Shown here in pieces: positions 43,435 to 53,721 of a DNA stretch of 64,000 bases (positions are counted from its first letter, which is position 1; the number at the start of each line of letters is the position of its first letter). The stretch spans positions 3,162,001 through 3,226,000 of the forward strand of contig NZ_CP028901.1 in the NCBI RefSeq assembly GCF_003058465.1, in the 5' to 3' direction. Both the position numbers and the translations under genes were made by a program. The notes below the pieces were generated by a model that made no database searches, was not told the DNA's origin, and saw only the letters and a program-made list of their open reading frames with translations. Source of the stretch: Orrella marina. GTDB taxonomy: Bacteria > Pseudomonadota > Gammaproteobacteria > Burkholderiales > Burkholderiaceae_B.

Positions 43435-44856
43435 ATGACAAGCAAGCATGAAGCCGATACAGAAGTCAGACGCGCCATTCAGGAGATCCTGTGCGTGCAT
43501 GATCATGAACTGAGCACACAGGCGATTCAGCAGCTATCCCTCTTCGGGGAAATTCCGTCCTTTGACAGTCCTCACAAACTGACCGTCGCGGCAGCCAGTG
43601 CAATAGGTGCCTATGCACTCTCAGTCGAAAGCTGGTGGGCACACGTGAAAGGAGAGCGCCAAAGGGTCGGGATTGACTGGATGCAGGCGGCCAGTGCACT
43701 GAACCCAGGGCAGTTTATGAAACAGAATGGCAAAGCACTGCCCGCAATGGCAATGATGGCGGAGCTCAGGAATGATTTTTATCAGACGAAGGACTCCCGC
43801 TGGTTCTTTCCGGTGGGCCCCTATCCGCACCTGAGAGATGGCGTGCTTGAGCTAATGGATTGCGCTAACACCCCTGAAGCATTGTCCAGAGCATTCGCGA
43901 AACATAACGCAGAGGATCTGGAACAAGCCTTCGCCAGCCAGAAACTTCCGGGGGCGTATGCACGAACCCGTCAGGAGTGGATGGACCATTCACAAGGCGC
44001 CTGGCTGGCCACCACACCTCTTATCCAGATCGAGAAACTGGCCGACGGCCCACCCGAGTCACTCAGTGTTGGAAGCCGTCCGCTTGATCATCTCCGGGTT
44101 CTGGATCTGGGACACGTGATCGCCGGTCCAGTTGTCGCCAGATCGCTGGCCGAACATGGTGCTCAGGTGCTGCGACTGGATCCGCCGCTCAAACAGGATC
44201 CGTTACGTCAGACAATTGACACCAACATCGGCAAACGAACAGCGTTCATAGATCTCAATGATCCGGTCGACCAGGCCAAGGCGCGTCAGCTGATGGCAAC
44301 GGCCGATGTCGTGGTTCAGTCCTGGCGACATGCAAGCCTTGCAAGGCGAGGTTTTGGGCCTCACGAGGCGGCTGCACTCAGGCCTGGAATCGTCTACGTT
44401 TCAGTGAGTGCATTCGGTGACGAGGGACCGTGGGCCGAGCGTGGTGGTTTTGAGCAATTAGGGCAGACCGTCAGTGGACTGGCCATCAATGAAGGTCTGG
44501 ATGGTCGGCCGAGCCTTGTCCCCACCTACCTGCTTAATGACTATCTGACCGGATATCTGGGGGCGACGGGAGCAATGCTGGCCCTGCTCAGGCGTGCAAA
44601 GGAGGGAGGCAGCTACCACGTCAAAGTCTGTCTTACACGGACGTCAATGTGGATTCAAGGGCTTGGGCTCCAGACCCGTGATGCGTCACTACGAGGCGGA
44701 CATTTTGCGCAGACGCTGAATCCGGTTCTCGAGCGCAGAATGTCTGCGTTTGGGGAGCTGGAACAACTGCCTCCCGTGGCACAGTTTTCACGCACACCGG
44801 CTCGCTGGGATCTACCTCCGTCCCCGAATGGTGCGTCGCTTGCCCGCTGGACCTAG
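43435..44856 (+). CDS. CaiB/BaiF family III CoA-transferase
   Basis: 473 aa from ATG 43435 (GAGGAG upstream; an in-frame start at 43333 adds unrelated residues). The central part has LRVLDLGHVIAGPVVARSLAEHGAQVLRLDPP, represented by the LDLGHVIAGPV core, and YVSVSAFGDEGPWAERGGFEQLGQ, typical of CaiB/BaiF enzymes that move CoA between carboxylic acids. Longer than the usual ~400 aa with a novel N-terminal region. Near solute receptors, suggesting carboxylate catabolism. Confidence 0.85.
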   Translation: MTSKHEADTEVRRAIQEILCVHDHELSTQAIQQLSLFGEIPSFDSPHKLTVAAASAIGAYALSVESWWAHVKGERQRVGIDWMQAASALNPGQFMKQNGKALPAMAMMAELRNDFYQTKDSRWFFPVGPYPHLRDGVLELMDCANTPEALSRAFAKHNAEDLEQAFASQKLPGAYARTRQEWMDHSQGAWLATTPLIQIEKLADGPPESLSVGSRPLDHLRVLDLGHVIAGPVVARSLAEHGAQVLRLDPPLKQDPLRQTIDTNIGKRTAFIDLNDPVDQAKARQLMATADVVVQSWRHASLARRGFGPHEAAALRPGIVYVSVSAFGDEGPWAERGGFEQLGQTVSGLAINEGLDGRPSLVPTYLLNDYLTGYLGATGAMLALLRRAKEGGSYHVKVCLTRTSMWIQGLGLQTRDASLRGGHFAQTLNPVLERRMSAFGELEQLPPVAQFSRTPARWDLPPSPNGASLARWT

Positions 44857-44910
44857 TGAACCAGTGAGAAGGAAGTGAGTGCGTAAAAGTTCGTAAGATA
44901 AGGAAAGTAG

Positions 44911-44936
44911 CACCGGCGGTATCCTTACCGCCGGTG
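44911..44936. terminator. Bidirectional-type stem-loop between convergent genes
   Basis: Perfect 11-bp stem CACCGGCGGTA/TACCGCCGGTG with a TCCT loop, between the CoA-transferase and the ABC receptor genes. A T-rich run follows on the minus strand. Confidence 0.6.
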
Positions 44937-44947
44937 TCGAGTATCGG

Positions 44948-45853
44948 TCAGATGGCAATGACGCACTGATCGTATTGCGGCAAGCTGTTGATAAAGCTGC
45001 CGTTCTTCATGCTTTGGCGAAGCTGGTAAAAGCCGTCTTCCGAGATCTTTCTCTGACATGTCCATAGACCCAGTTTTTGATACCGGGCGATGCATGTTTC
45101 GAGCACATCAGTGTCGATATGCGGGTAGAACGGTTTGACTTGCTGGACGATTTCAGAGGGCTCAGCATGATTGATCCAGTCGCGAACATTTTCAATCGCT
45201 GTCGCCATGTGCTCGAACGCCTCGCGGTTTCTTTCGATCGAAGATGCTGTGGACAGAAAAGTCGTATATGCCGTCATACCGCGATCAGCACTTTTATAGA
45301 CAATACGGGCACCCCGCTGGACAGCCAGAGAAACATACGGCTCGAATAGCTGGGCATACGCGACCGAACCATCCAGCACAGCCTCAAGGTTCTGGGCCAT
45401 GGTCTTGTCACTCACAATGTCAATGTCAGACGGATTCAATCCGGCATCACGGATATCTTCCTGCAAGCATAGCCATGGTGTCGGGACTTCTGACACCACA
45501 GCCAGTCTGGCCGTCATGAGATCGCTCAGTGCGAAGTGGTTTGCAGGAGTTTCAGGTATTGATGTCACCAGAAAAAATGGATCTTTACCGACGACCTCAC
45601 AAAAGGCAAGCAGTGCCTTGTCTACAGGGGCCTGGTCGTCACGTAACTTGATCGCTCGCAAGGGGCCGCCCCAGACGACATCGACTTTGCCTTGATACAT
45701 CAGTTCGATGGCGCTCCCGGGCGTAGGAGACTCCACAAATGAGACATCAACGCCAAGTCGGGCAAACTCTCCTTTGGCGTAGGCAGCATAGAACGGTGTG
45801 TAAAAAACAGTTCTGAAGTTTTCTGCGAGCACGATCTTCATTCGAGGAGTCAC
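44948..45853 (-). CDS. NMT1/THI5-like ABC substrate-binding protein
   Basis: 301 aa. The fold of type-II binding proteins of the SsuA/ThiY type is seen in YTPFYAAYAKGEFARLGVDV and in GKVDVVWGGPLRA. No signal peptide is visible, so it may be a cytosolic sensor or lack its export signal; GTG 45853 or ATG 45841 are both possible starts. No permease or ATPase genes are adjacent. Confidence 0.75.
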   Translation of the reverse strand: MTPRMKIVLAENFRTVFYTPFYAAYAKGEFARLGVDVSFVESPTPGSAIELMYQGKVDVVWGGPLRAIKLRDDQAPVDKALLAFCEVVGKDPFFLVTSIPETPANHFALSDLMTARLAVVSEVPTPWLCLQEDIRDAGLNPSDIDIVSDKTMAQNLEAVLDGSVAYAQLFEPYVSLAVQRGARIVYKSADRGMTAYTTFLSTASSIERNREAFEHMATAIENVRDWINHAEPSEIVQQVKPFYPHIDTDVLETCIARYQKLGLWTCQRKISEDGFYQLRQSMKNGSFINSLPQYDQCVIAI

Positions 45854-46242
45854 CCAGGCTGGAGGAAAGAATGCTCATCGGACCACAAGGCCCCTATGCG
45901 TGCAAGATATCTGACCGCGTGGGGCTTTTCCGGTGCATCTTCAAACTAAGGAAGTATTTGATTGTTAAGATGATTTTTCATTTTTCGGGTGTCGCTTGAT
46001 TTTTTGGTGAGCAAGCTGGAATGAATATGGCTAAGACCCGGAATATGCGTAGATCGAAGTAGTTCATTGCACTAGGATGGTCGAGTCAGGGGTTGATCAG
46101 CGTGCGCCCAGAAGGGTGAGTGCTCAAACCTTTACCACGTAAAGAATCAATCCGTTTTGGCGATACTCTCAAGTCACCAGGATTGTGACCGGATTGTTGT
46201 CGCTGCCAGTAGTCCTTTCCAACTAGTCCAGAGGATGAACGT
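45854..46242. other. 389-bp divergent intergenic region
   Basis: Between the ABC receptor (minus) and the Bug receptor (plus); should contain both promoters. AT-rich stretch at 45955-46010. An AGAGGA ribosome binding site precedes the Bug gene. Confidence 0.4.
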
Positions 46243-47250
46243 ATGCTCACCAATAAACTGAAACTTCTGAGTCTTACCGCGTTCGCCAGTGCAACATGCG
46301 CACTGACGATCACCACGGGTAGCGCTGCTTTTGCCCAGTCGGCGGACAACTTTCCGGACAGGACCCTGTCCTATGTCATCACTGTGCCACCTGGCGGTGC
46401 GGCTGATTTTGTGGGCCGTAGCCTTGCACAGTCTTTGTCACAGGAAGTCGGTCAACCGGTTGTCGTTGATAACAGAGCCGGCGCGAGCGGCACCGTTGCC
46501 ACCGCCTACGTTGCACGCGCCAAGCCTGACGGTTACACGATCTTGCAAGGCGCGATCTCTACACATGGCATTGGCCCGTACTTCTTTGACAACCTGAGCT
46601 ATGACCCCTTCAAGGACTTCATGTCGCTCGGACTGATTGCCGAGTTTCCCTTGATCCTGGCTGTCCGGGCAGACTTGCCAGTGAACTCAGTGGAGGAACT
46701 GATCGCACTAGCCAGGAAAGACCCTGGGGCCATCAAGTTTGCATCGGCCGGTGTGGGCAGTGCACCGCATCTGACCGCAGAGATCCTGATGAACGAAACA
46801 GGGATCGATATGCTTCACGTACCGTACAAGGGCTCTGCGCCAGCGGTAAGAGAGCTGATGGGTGGTGAGGTGGATATCATGTTTGATGGTCTTCCCAGCC
46901 TGTCGTCTGGCCTGAGTTCCGGACATCTGCGTCCCATTGCTGCCGTGAGTAATCAAAGGAATGCAGCCTATCCCGATCTGCCAACATTCCCGGAGCTTGG
47001 TTTCCCCAAAATGGTCGCCTCGCTTTATTACATCCCGATGGTTCCGGCACAAACGCCCACGCCGATCGTTGACAAGCTGAGTGCCGCGCTGACAGCCTCC
47101 ATGAAGGACTCGGATGCCCAGCGCCAACTTGAGAAAGGCGGTGCTCACCTGATTTTTACGACCCCTGAGAACACCCAGCAGTACATCCTTGACGACTTCG
47201 ATCGCTGGGGCCCGGTTATCAAAGGTGCTGGCATCGAAACCAAACGCTGA
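46243..47250 (+). CDS. Bug-family tripartite tricarboxylate (TctC-like) receptor
   Basis: 335 aa. Sec signal peptide (cleavage around AFA-QS), then VPPGGAADFVGRSLAQ, VVVDNRAGASGTVA and the KPDGYTIL motif, all Bug family signatures. Periplasmic solute receptors of this kind are greatly expanded in Burkholderiales and bind carboxylates or related solutes. Orphan, without TctAB nearby. Confidence 0.93.
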   Translation: MLTNKLKLLSLTAFASATCALTITTGSAAFAQSADNFPDRTLSYVITVPPGGAADFVGRSLAQSLSQEVGQPVVVDNRAGASGTVATAYVARAKPDGYTILQGAISTHGIGPYFFDNLSYDPFKDFMSLGLIAEFPLILAVRADLPVNSVEELIALARKDPGAIKFASAGVGSAPHLTAEILMNETGIDMLHVPYKGSAPAVRELMGGEVDIMFDGLPSLSSGLSSGHLRPIAAVSNQRNAAYPDLPTFPELGFPKMVASLYYIPMVPAQTPTPIVDKLSAALTASMKDSDAQRQLEKGGAHLIFTTPENTQQYILDDFDRWGPVIKGAGIETKR

Positions 47251-47492
47251 TACGTCCCTCACCTGTTGAAAGCATCACGGGCCTGTCCGATACAGTCCCA
47301 CCTAGCCAAGGGCTGTGCCGGTATCGGGTCCGATGCACCCTTTGGTGTATTGCAAGGAAGGTTTTTGCGTATCGCCGTGCATAATCGAGTGCTGCTGGCA
47401 GTATCGTACGCCGCACTGCGGACGATCTATCGCAGGCACCGAGAGGGCTCAGGTTTGTCCCTGACTTGCTCGGTCCCCTTGATTGCCATGAA

Positions 47493-48047
47493 TTATTCCG
47501 ATCGATCTAGCACCTTGCGCATGTAAAACGCCCGATCCCCGCAGGTTTTCAGTATGGCCCTCTGGGGGACGGACAGGTCCAGGAGCAGAACATAGCCATG
47601 TCGTTGCCAGAACTCGACAGAGTTCTGGAAGGATATCAGCGCAGAGAAACTGCAGCCCTGACGTTTCGCGTATCGATTCGCCTCGTTGATCAACGCTGTT
47701 GCGATACCCGATCCGCTTGCCTGTCGGGCCACGGCCAGATCATGCAGATACAGGCAGTCCGCGTTATCGGAGAATGTGAAACGGCGACCCAGGGCGGTCA
47801 ACATGCCCTGGTGTTACGGATAGGCAAAAAGGTACTCAAGAATGTCAGTCTGGCGTTGATCGCTGCGGAGGAGCCCTTTACGCGATGCAGTGCAGTTCTT
47901 GTTTTCAGACGGGCTGGATTGTGCCACCCATGCTGTATCCGGCGCCGTTGCGAGACGTTCAGAAGTCACGGAACGAACCCCGATCATGTGTTCAACGTAG
48001 GCCAGGGTCTTGATGGAGGCGATCGCCTCCAGATCCTCGACGATCCA
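47493..48047 (-). pseudogene. GNAT acetyltransferase split by a stop codon
   Basis: The minus-strand frame reads EDLEAIASIKTLAYVEHM, ATAPDTAWVAQ, ILEYLFAYP, then TAA at 47814-47816 where relatives have Trp, and resumes HQGMLTALGRRF, CLYLHDLAVARQASGSGIATALI and FWQRHGYVLL: a GNAT fold with its acetyl-CoA loop (ARQASGSGIA). Only the C-terminal half has a start codon. One or two base changes would restore it. The true N terminus is uncertain. Confidence 0.75.
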
Positions 48048-48188
48048 GTATCCGACTCCAGTACAGTGCCCGTCTTCGTCTGGAGGTGTTCCTGCATCCT
48101 TCGCAATCAGGTATGGTTGCCAGGTGCCTGGCCATTGTCCTGGTCGCGTACGTTCCGTCCATTTTGTGGATCAACCTGATATAAGCCT

Positions 48189-48713
48189 ATGCGAATCAAT
48201 CAGATCTCTTTTCAGAACACACACAGCACTGACAAATGGATGAGCATTGGCGATCAGGTCATGGGTGGTACGTCCCATGGGCGAATGCGTTTTGACGAGC
48301 AAGGGTTTGCGGTTTTTGAGGGGAACGTTTCACTTGAGAACGGGGGAGGATTTGCATCGGTTCGCCATGCGGACGTGCCCTTGGGTACGGCGACGACAAC
48401 AGGGTATCGTTTGCGGGTCCGTGGTGATGGCAAACAGTACAAGCTCAATCTCGGTGTGGACAGGGCGTTTGATTCGGTTCAGTATCAGGCCAGTTTTAAT
48501 CCAGGTGCTGCAGGGCAGAGTCAGGACTGTGTGGAACATATGTGGGTCGATATCGAATTGCCGCTTGCGTGTTTCGAGCCTCGTTTTCGTGGGCGTGTCG
48601 TGCCCGGTCAGGCGTCACTGGATCCGGAACGTGTCTGCCATGTGGGGTTGATGGTTGCGGATCGCCAGGCAGGTCCCTTTCGCCTTGAGATTCAGGAAAT
48701 TGTATGCATATGA
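48189..48713 (+). CDS. CIA30-family protein
   Basis: 174 aa. The NADH:ubiquinone oxidoreductase intermediate-associated (CIA30) fold is recognisable from WMSIGDQVMGGTSHGRM and FEGNVSLENGGGFASVR and from the C-terminal PFRLEIQEI. Carbohydrate-binding-like galactose-type beta sandwich; bacterial role unknown. Confidence 0.85.
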   Translation: MRINQISFQNTHSTDKWMSIGDQVMGGTSHGRMRFDEQGFAVFEGNVSLENGGGFASVRHADVPLGTATTTGYRLRVRGDGKQYKLNLGVDRAFDSVQYQASFNPGAAGQSQDCVEHMWVDIELPLACFEPRFRGRVVPGQASLDPERVCHVGLMVADRQAGPFRLEIQEIVCI

Positions 48714-48952
48714 CTGGGTGTGACGATACGTAACCCCTGACTGTTTTGCGGCATGCTTTGCCAGATCACATGAGTGCGGCATCATCGTAATGATTGATCA
48801 CGGATGTTCCCAAGAGCTTTCCTTCTTCTTGCCTCTGGGGCAGTTCTTGCTTCACATGATTTAACTCAAGGTTGCAGGGCGTGAAGGGACGAGCGATCGA
48901 ACTTCCTACGCGACAATGAACTTTTTGATGACCGTGAACGGAGATCTGGCCG

Positions 48953-50161
48953 ATGGCAAGTTCGACTCAGAAGAAAGCCCCAGTTTCTAAAGCCCCAGTT
49001 TCTTCACGCACTGCAAACAAGACATCAGGTACCGCACGCAAGCCGGCTGCCTCTAAAAGACCGAGACGGGTTCAGTCCGGTGATGTACAAGCGGGCAACA
49101 GTGCGCTTTCAGCCGCTCGAAACACCACAGCGGATGCCCTGGCGGCAGCACAGAATGCCAAAGAAGTCGCGGTCCGCGACATTGTTAGCAATCTGCTCCC
49201 ACAGAGTGTTCACGAGCTGGCACAGGCGCTTGAAACCATCATGCAAGGCGCATCGCCCGATGATGCGCAGATGCTCAGACGCGCGCTGATGACGCCCGTC
49301 AAGCGTCGTCTTGGCAAACCGACCGATGGACCTGGCCAGGACGAGGAATTGTCGAGCAACTGGCGAGAGGGTGGGTATCCGTACCGGAACCTGATGTCTC
49401 GCAAGGCCTACGAGAAAGCGAAGTACCAGTTGCAAGTCGAATTGTTGAAGCTGCAGGCGTGGGTCAAGGAGAAAAACCAGAAGGTTGTGGTTCTGTTTGA
49501 AGGCCGTGATGCCGCCGGCAAGGGCGGTACCATCAAACGCTTCATGGAGCATTTGAATCCGCGGGGTTCGCGCGTCATCGCGCTGGAGAAGCCGACCGAC
49601 ATCGAGAAAGGCCAGTGGTATTTTCAGCGTTACATCCAGCATCTGCCAACGAGCGGTGAGATCGTGCTGTTTGACCGTTCCTGGTACAACCGCGCAGGGG
49701 TCGAGCGGGTCATGGGATTCTGTACTGACACGGAGTATGAGGAGTTCATCCGTCAGGCCCCCGAGTTCGAACGTAATCTTGTGCGCAGTGGCATCCACCT
49801 GGTCAAGTTCTGGTTCTCGGTCAGCAAAGAGGAACAACGCCGCCGTTTCAAGGAGCGCCGTATTCACCCGCTCAAACAATGGAAGCTTTCGCCGATCGAT
49901 CTGGCGTCGCTCGACAAATGGGATGAGTACACCGCAGCCAAGGAATCGATGTTCTATCACACCGATACAGCCGAGGCCCCCTGGACGGTCATCAAGTCTG
50001 ATTGCAAGAAGCGTGCGCGTCTGAACGCAATGCGCTATGTCCTGCACAAACTGCCGTACGACAACAAGGACGTGAACAACATTGGCTCGATTGATCCATT
50101 GCTCGTTGGGCGTGCGCACGTTGTCTACGAGCAGGGCGAGCATCCGATCGCCTTGATCTGA
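48953..50161 (+). CDS. ppk2: Polyphosphate kinase 2
   Basis: 402 aa. Walker A is GRDAAGKGGTIKRFMEHLNP (about residue 183 on) and the lid/Walker B region is IVLFDRSWYNRAGVERVMGF, both PPK2 signatures, followed by FKERRIHPLKQWKLSPID. Uses polyphosphate to phosphorylate nucleotides or the reverse. It has an extra ~100-residue N terminus: a Lys/Ala/Ser-rich stretch and a helical stretch (NLLPQSVHELAQALETIM). Confidence 0.92.
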   Translation: MASSTQKKAPVSKAPVSSRTANKTSGTARKPAASKRPRRVQSGDVQAGNSALSAARNTTADALAAAQNAKEVAVRDIVSNLLPQSVHELAQALETIMQGASPDDAQMLRRALMTPVKRRLGKPTDGPGQDEELSSNWREGGYPYRNLMSRKAYEKAKYQLQVELLKLQAWVKEKNQKVVVLFEGRDAAGKGGTIKRFMEHLNPRGSRVIALEKPTDIEKGQWYFQRYIQHLPTSGEIVLFDRSWYNRAGVERVMGFCTDTEYEEFIRQAPEFERNLVRSGIHLVKFWFSVSKEEQRRRFKERRIHPLKQWKLSPIDLASLDKWDEYTAAKESMFYHTDTAEAPWTVIKSDCKKRARLNAMRYVLHKLPYDNKDVNNIGSIDPLLVGRAHVVYEQGEHPIALI

Positions 50162-50187
50162 CGATCACCTGATGGTGCCCGTAACAT

Positions 50188-50889
50188 ATGATGAACAGCC
50201 GCTTCACCGACAAAACGATTCCATTCATGCTGGAGGCTGGTCAGCAGACTGACCCCGGCTGGCTGGATCGTCATCAGCAGACGTACGACGAGATCGTTCG
50301 ATTGCCGTTTCTTGAGTTGGCGCAGACGTTGAAGTCAGAGCTCCAGGATACGGTGCCTGACTATCATTTTCCGACCCGAGGCATTGGCCGTATCAAACGG
50401 GCTGCCAACAAGGTGGTCAGTGGTGAAGCCTGCTACAAAGACTGGCTGTCGCTATCGGCTGCGAAACCTTCAGCCTCCCGGTTCGAACGAAATCCGCACC
50501 TGTTTCTCGGGATACTGCCCGGAATCGCTCCCTACATGGGTGTGATTCTGGCCGGTGGTCTGTTCATGCCCACCAGTGCACAACTCAAGCGAGTCCGTCA
50601 GGCGATCGCAAGAGATGCGGAACCGTTTCACACGCTCTTTTCCGACCCGACATTTGCACGCTTCTTTAGCAAAGGTTTTGAGCTCGAGAACATGGCTGCA
50701 CGCATGCCGCGCGGGTTTGACCCGGAGCATTCCGATGAACAATGGTTACGACTCAAGACATTTCTCGTCGTCAAGCGTGTCTCCAGTGATGTCTTTACTT
50801 CGCCAGAGTTTGCCATGTGGGTGGTGCAGCATTACAGACAGCTCGCTCGTTTGAACCGGTTACTGGAAGCTGCCCTTGATCGCCCGTGA
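50188..50889 (+). CDS. DUF2461-family protein
   Basis: 233 aa. FFRELA-like opening is replaced by QQTYDEIVRLPF; the family parts HFPTRGIGRIKRAANK-like and FLVVKRVSSDVF are typical of DUF2461 (TIGR02453). Function unknown. It follows ppk2 by 26 bp on the same strand and may be in its operon. Confidence 0.7.
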   Translation: MMNSRFTDKTIPFMLEAGQQTDPGWLDRHQQTYDEIVRLPFLELAQTLKSELQDTVPDYHFPTRGIGRIKRAANKVVSGEACYKDWLSLSAAKPSASRFERNPHLFLGILPGIAPYMGVILAGGLFMPTSAQLKRVRQAIARDAEPFHTLFSDPTFARFFSKGFELENMAARMPRGFDPEHSDEQWLRLKTFLVVKRVSSDVFTSPEFAMWVVQHYRQLARLNRLLEAALDRP

Positions 50890-51022
50890 AGTGAGGTTGT
50901 CCCGCTTACGAAATCCAGTTCAGGAACTGTTCTCGTCAGGCCGTATCTGATCGTCAATGCAAAAGCTGTTGCTCCAAGCGAATTGTCGTAACTTTTGAGA
51001 TCATCCGGTCAAAGGTTCATCT

Positions 51023-52666
51023 GTGTCACTGCAGGTTGTCTGGTTCAAACGAGATCTTCGTACTGCCGATCACGAGGCGCTTTATCGTGCCTGTGCTACC
51101 GGCCCCACACTCTGCCTGTACGTGATCGAACCAGCCTACTGGCAACAAGACAGTACCAGCAATCGGCAATGGCTGTTTGTTCGTGAAGCACTGGCTGATC
51201 TCGATGCGCAGCTGCGTGCTCTCGATGGCGCATTGGTGGTCCAGCAAGGCGATGCCGTGGATGCGTTGGAGAGCATTCGCAAGGCCTATTGTTCGTTCGT
51301 GCTGCACAGTCATATCGAGACGGGTATTGGCTGGACGTTTGAGCGTGACAAAGCGGTTGCGCGCTGGTGTCGCAAGCATGAGGTCCAGTGGTATGAGTAT
51401 GTCCAGAACGGTGTATGTCGTCCGATATCTTCCCGGCAGACGGGATTCAAGCAGCACTGGGATCGCTGGGTTCAGGCCTTGAAGTATCCCCGCCCTGTCA
51501 ACGCAACATTCGTTGGGCGGGCACCCGACTCGTTGCGCGTCAGTTCACTGTCGCCTCATGCGTGGCCAGGCACGGTTCGAGAGAATGTGTATCCCTGCCC
51601 GGGCCGACAGACGGGAGGGCGCAGCGCGGGTCTGGACGTATTCAAGAGCTTTTTGCTGGAGCGCGGTGAGGTCTATCGCGGATCGATCAGCTCACCCTTG
51701 ACGGCGGAGTCAGCGTGTTCTCGCCTGAGTCCTTACCTCGCGTATGGCTGCCTGGGTTTGCGCGAGGTGGTTCAACGCACGATACTTGCGCAGCGCGATG
51801 CGACGACGCGCTGGTCTAAAAGCCTCGCTGCTTTCATGACAAGGTTGCACTGGCACTGTTACTGGATTCAGGCCTTCGAGGCGGCCTCCCAGATGGAACA
51901 CGAGCCGCTCGTCGAGCAGATGGCGCTGTTGCGTCGTCCCCTTAACAAGGAACGTTTTGATGCCTGGCGGATGGGCAGAACAGGCTGGCCGATGGTCGAT
52001 GCCTGCATGCGATTCCTGCACCATCAGGGATGGATCAACTTCAGGATGCGAGCCATGCTGGTCTGCGCAGCCACGCACTCGCTGGAGCTTCCATGGCAGC
52101 CTGTTTCGCACTGGATGGCACAGATGTTCGTGGACTTTGAGCCAGGGATTCACTACCCGCAGGTCCAGTTGCAAAGCGCCATGTCTGGTGGCTCGGTCTT
52201 GCGCATGTATAACCCGGTGATTCAGGCGAGTCGGCTGGACCCACAGGGTGAGTTTGTCCGGCGCTGGGTGCCGGAGCTCGCTCATGTCAGTCAGTTCTGG
52301 ATCTTCGAGCCCTGGAAGATGACACCCAACCTGCGTGAGGCAGCAGGCTGGGCACAGGAAAAAAGCTACCCCGAGCCCTTGGTTGACTTTGCACAGACCC
52401 ATCGAGCCACCAAACAAGCCATCACTGAAATCCGTTCTGCCCATCAGCTTGTCCCTGTCAGACGCTTTCATGAGCGCACCGCTCGCGTACACGAACCTTC
52501 CAGACGCGAGCAGCTGTCTCCCAGTCAGGCACAAGCCCCACAGAACGTATCAACACAAACACTCTCTGACAGGCCAGGGGCTACTACAGCGAGAGTATCC
52601 AGGACAAGAAGAAGCCAACCCAAAGCGACAAAAGTGGATATGTCCATCCAGCCGACGCTGTTCTAG
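51023..52666 (+). CDS. Cryptochrome/photolyase-family FAD protein
   Basis: 547 aa with a GTG start and AAAGG upstream. N-terminal antenna (Rossmann) domain: VVWFKRDLRTADHEAL. FAD-binding part: LSPYLAYGCLGLREVV and TGWPMVDACMRFLHHQGWINFRMR, then GGSVLRMYNPVIQ. Probably a DNA photolyase repairing pyrimidine dimers, though cryptochrome-like blue-light roles are possible. The last ~70 residues are low complexity. Confidence 0.88.
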   Translation: MSLQVVWFKRDLRTADHEALYRACATGPTLCLYVIEPAYWQQDSTSNRQWLFVREALADLDAQLRALDGALVVQQGDAVDALESIRKAYCSFVLHSHIETGIGWTFERDKAVARWCRKHEVQWYEYVQNGVCRPISSRQTGFKQHWDRWVQALKYPRPVNATFVGRAPDSLRVSSLSPHAWPGTVRENVYPCPGRQTGGRSAGLDVFKSFLLERGEVYRGSISSPLTAESACSRLSPYLAYGCLGLREVVQRTILAQRDATTRWSKSLAAFMTRLHWHCYWIQAFEAASQMEHEPLVEQMALLRRPLNKERFDAWRMGRTGWPMVDACMRFLHHQGWINFRMRAMLVCAATHSLELPWQPVSHWMAQMFVDFEPGIHYPQVQLQSAMSGGSVLRMYNPVIQASRLDPQGEFVRRWVPELAHVSQFWIFEPWKMTPNLREAAGWAQEKSYPEPLVDFAQTHRATKQAITEIRSAHQLVPVRRFHERTARVHEPSRREQLSPSQAQAPQNVSTQTLSDRPGATTARVSRTRRSQPKATKVDMSIQPTLF

Positions 52667-52698
52667 TCTGGTCTGGTTTTCTGAGAGGAAGTGTGTGC

Positions 52699-53604
52699 TC
52701 ATTGTTCCGGCGCTTCAGGCCATTCACCCCCTAGCCGTTCGCGACAGATGTTAAGCCACGCAGAAAGGGCGTGTGACGGGTGTCTGTGGTTCCAGAGTAT
52801 GCCGATCTCCCACAGGATTTCAGGCTTGATGACCGGTCTGACGTCGAGTCCATCGGTGTTGATTCGCCTTGCGAACGGTTCAGGTAGTAACGCAACACCC
52901 ATGCCGGCACGGGCCATGGAAACGGTCCAGTCCCATTGCCCGCTTTGCGCTGCGATCCGTGGTTCAAGCCCTTCCTTGCCAAACTGGTGGTGAAGCAGTC
53001 GTGTCAGGGCAAACTCATCATTGAGTAGCACAAGTGGGAGTTGGGATAGGGCTTGCAGGGTGAGGGCATCACTGCCGGTCTTGATCATGCCTGGAGCTGC
53101 TAGCGCCAGCACACGATGCGTTGCGACACGGGCGACTGCAACGTCAGGCCGTCGTCGCGTGGGGAGTACGGTCATGCCCGCTGCGAGCTCTCCGGATGCC
53201 ACCAGTTTCTCGACCTGCTGTCCGGTGCACTCGGTCAGCGTCAGAGCCACCTTCGGGTGCTTGTCCCGGAACTGCTTGAGTGCTTCGGTGAACAGCAGGT
53301 TGATCATGGGCGGAATGCCAATTGCAAGCGATCCCCTTGCGACCGACTGGGTTTCACGTATCTCGATCTGAAGGCGTTGAACAGCTGCAAGAATCTCCCG
53401 CCCCCGATCGTAAACAATCTTGCCCGTGTCGGTCAGAATGAGTCGACGAGTTTCTCTGAGCAGGAGCGGTTCCCCGGTCTCGTCCTCAAGTTGTCGGATC
53501 ATCTTGCTGATCGTCGACTGCGTAACGCCCAACAATCGGGCCGCTTCAGTGAAGCTTCCGAGACGGACGGTTTCCGTGAAATAGCGAAGTGACCGCAGGT
53601 CCAT
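52699..53604 (-). CDS. LysR-type regulator divergent from a CoA-transferase
   Basis: 301 aa from ATG 53604 (MDLRSLRYFTETVRLGSFTE..., the canonical LysR start; the frame to 53646 is longer than the family). HTH: FTEAARLLGVTQSTISKMIRQL. The C-terminal receptor domain runs from about 90. Divergent from the acetyl-CoA hydrolase/transferase gene with 117 bp between, so it probably regulates it. Confidence 0.87.
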   Translation of the reverse strand: MDLRSLRYFTETVRLGSFTEAARLLGVTQSTISKMIRQLEDETGEPLLLRETRRLILTDTGKIVYDRGREILAAVQRLQIEIRETQSVARGSLAIGIPPMINLLFTEALKQFRDKHPKVALTLTECTGQQVEKLVASGELAAGMTVLPTRRRPDVAVARVATHRVLALAAPGMIKTGSDALTLQALSQLPLVLLNDEFALTRLLHHQFGKEGLEPRIAAQSGQWDWTVSMARAGMGVALLPEPFARRINTDGLDVRPVIKPEILWEIGILWNHRHPSHALSAWLNICRERLGGEWPEAPEQ

Positions 53605-53721
53605 TAGTTTAATTATTTGATGAATTTTACGAATGATCGATAGCAATATAATTCATTATGGCGATGCTAATCTGCCCTCGCAACCTCTTCATATTTAACG
53701 TATACAAGGGAGACGTGAGAC
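53605..53721. promoter_or_regulatory. Divergent promoter region between LysR and CoA-transferase genes
   Basis: 117-bp AT-rich spacer with a TATAAT box at 53647-53652 and overlapping ATGAA/TTCAT dyads, where a LysR regulator would bind. Exact operator not resolved. Confidence 0.5.
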
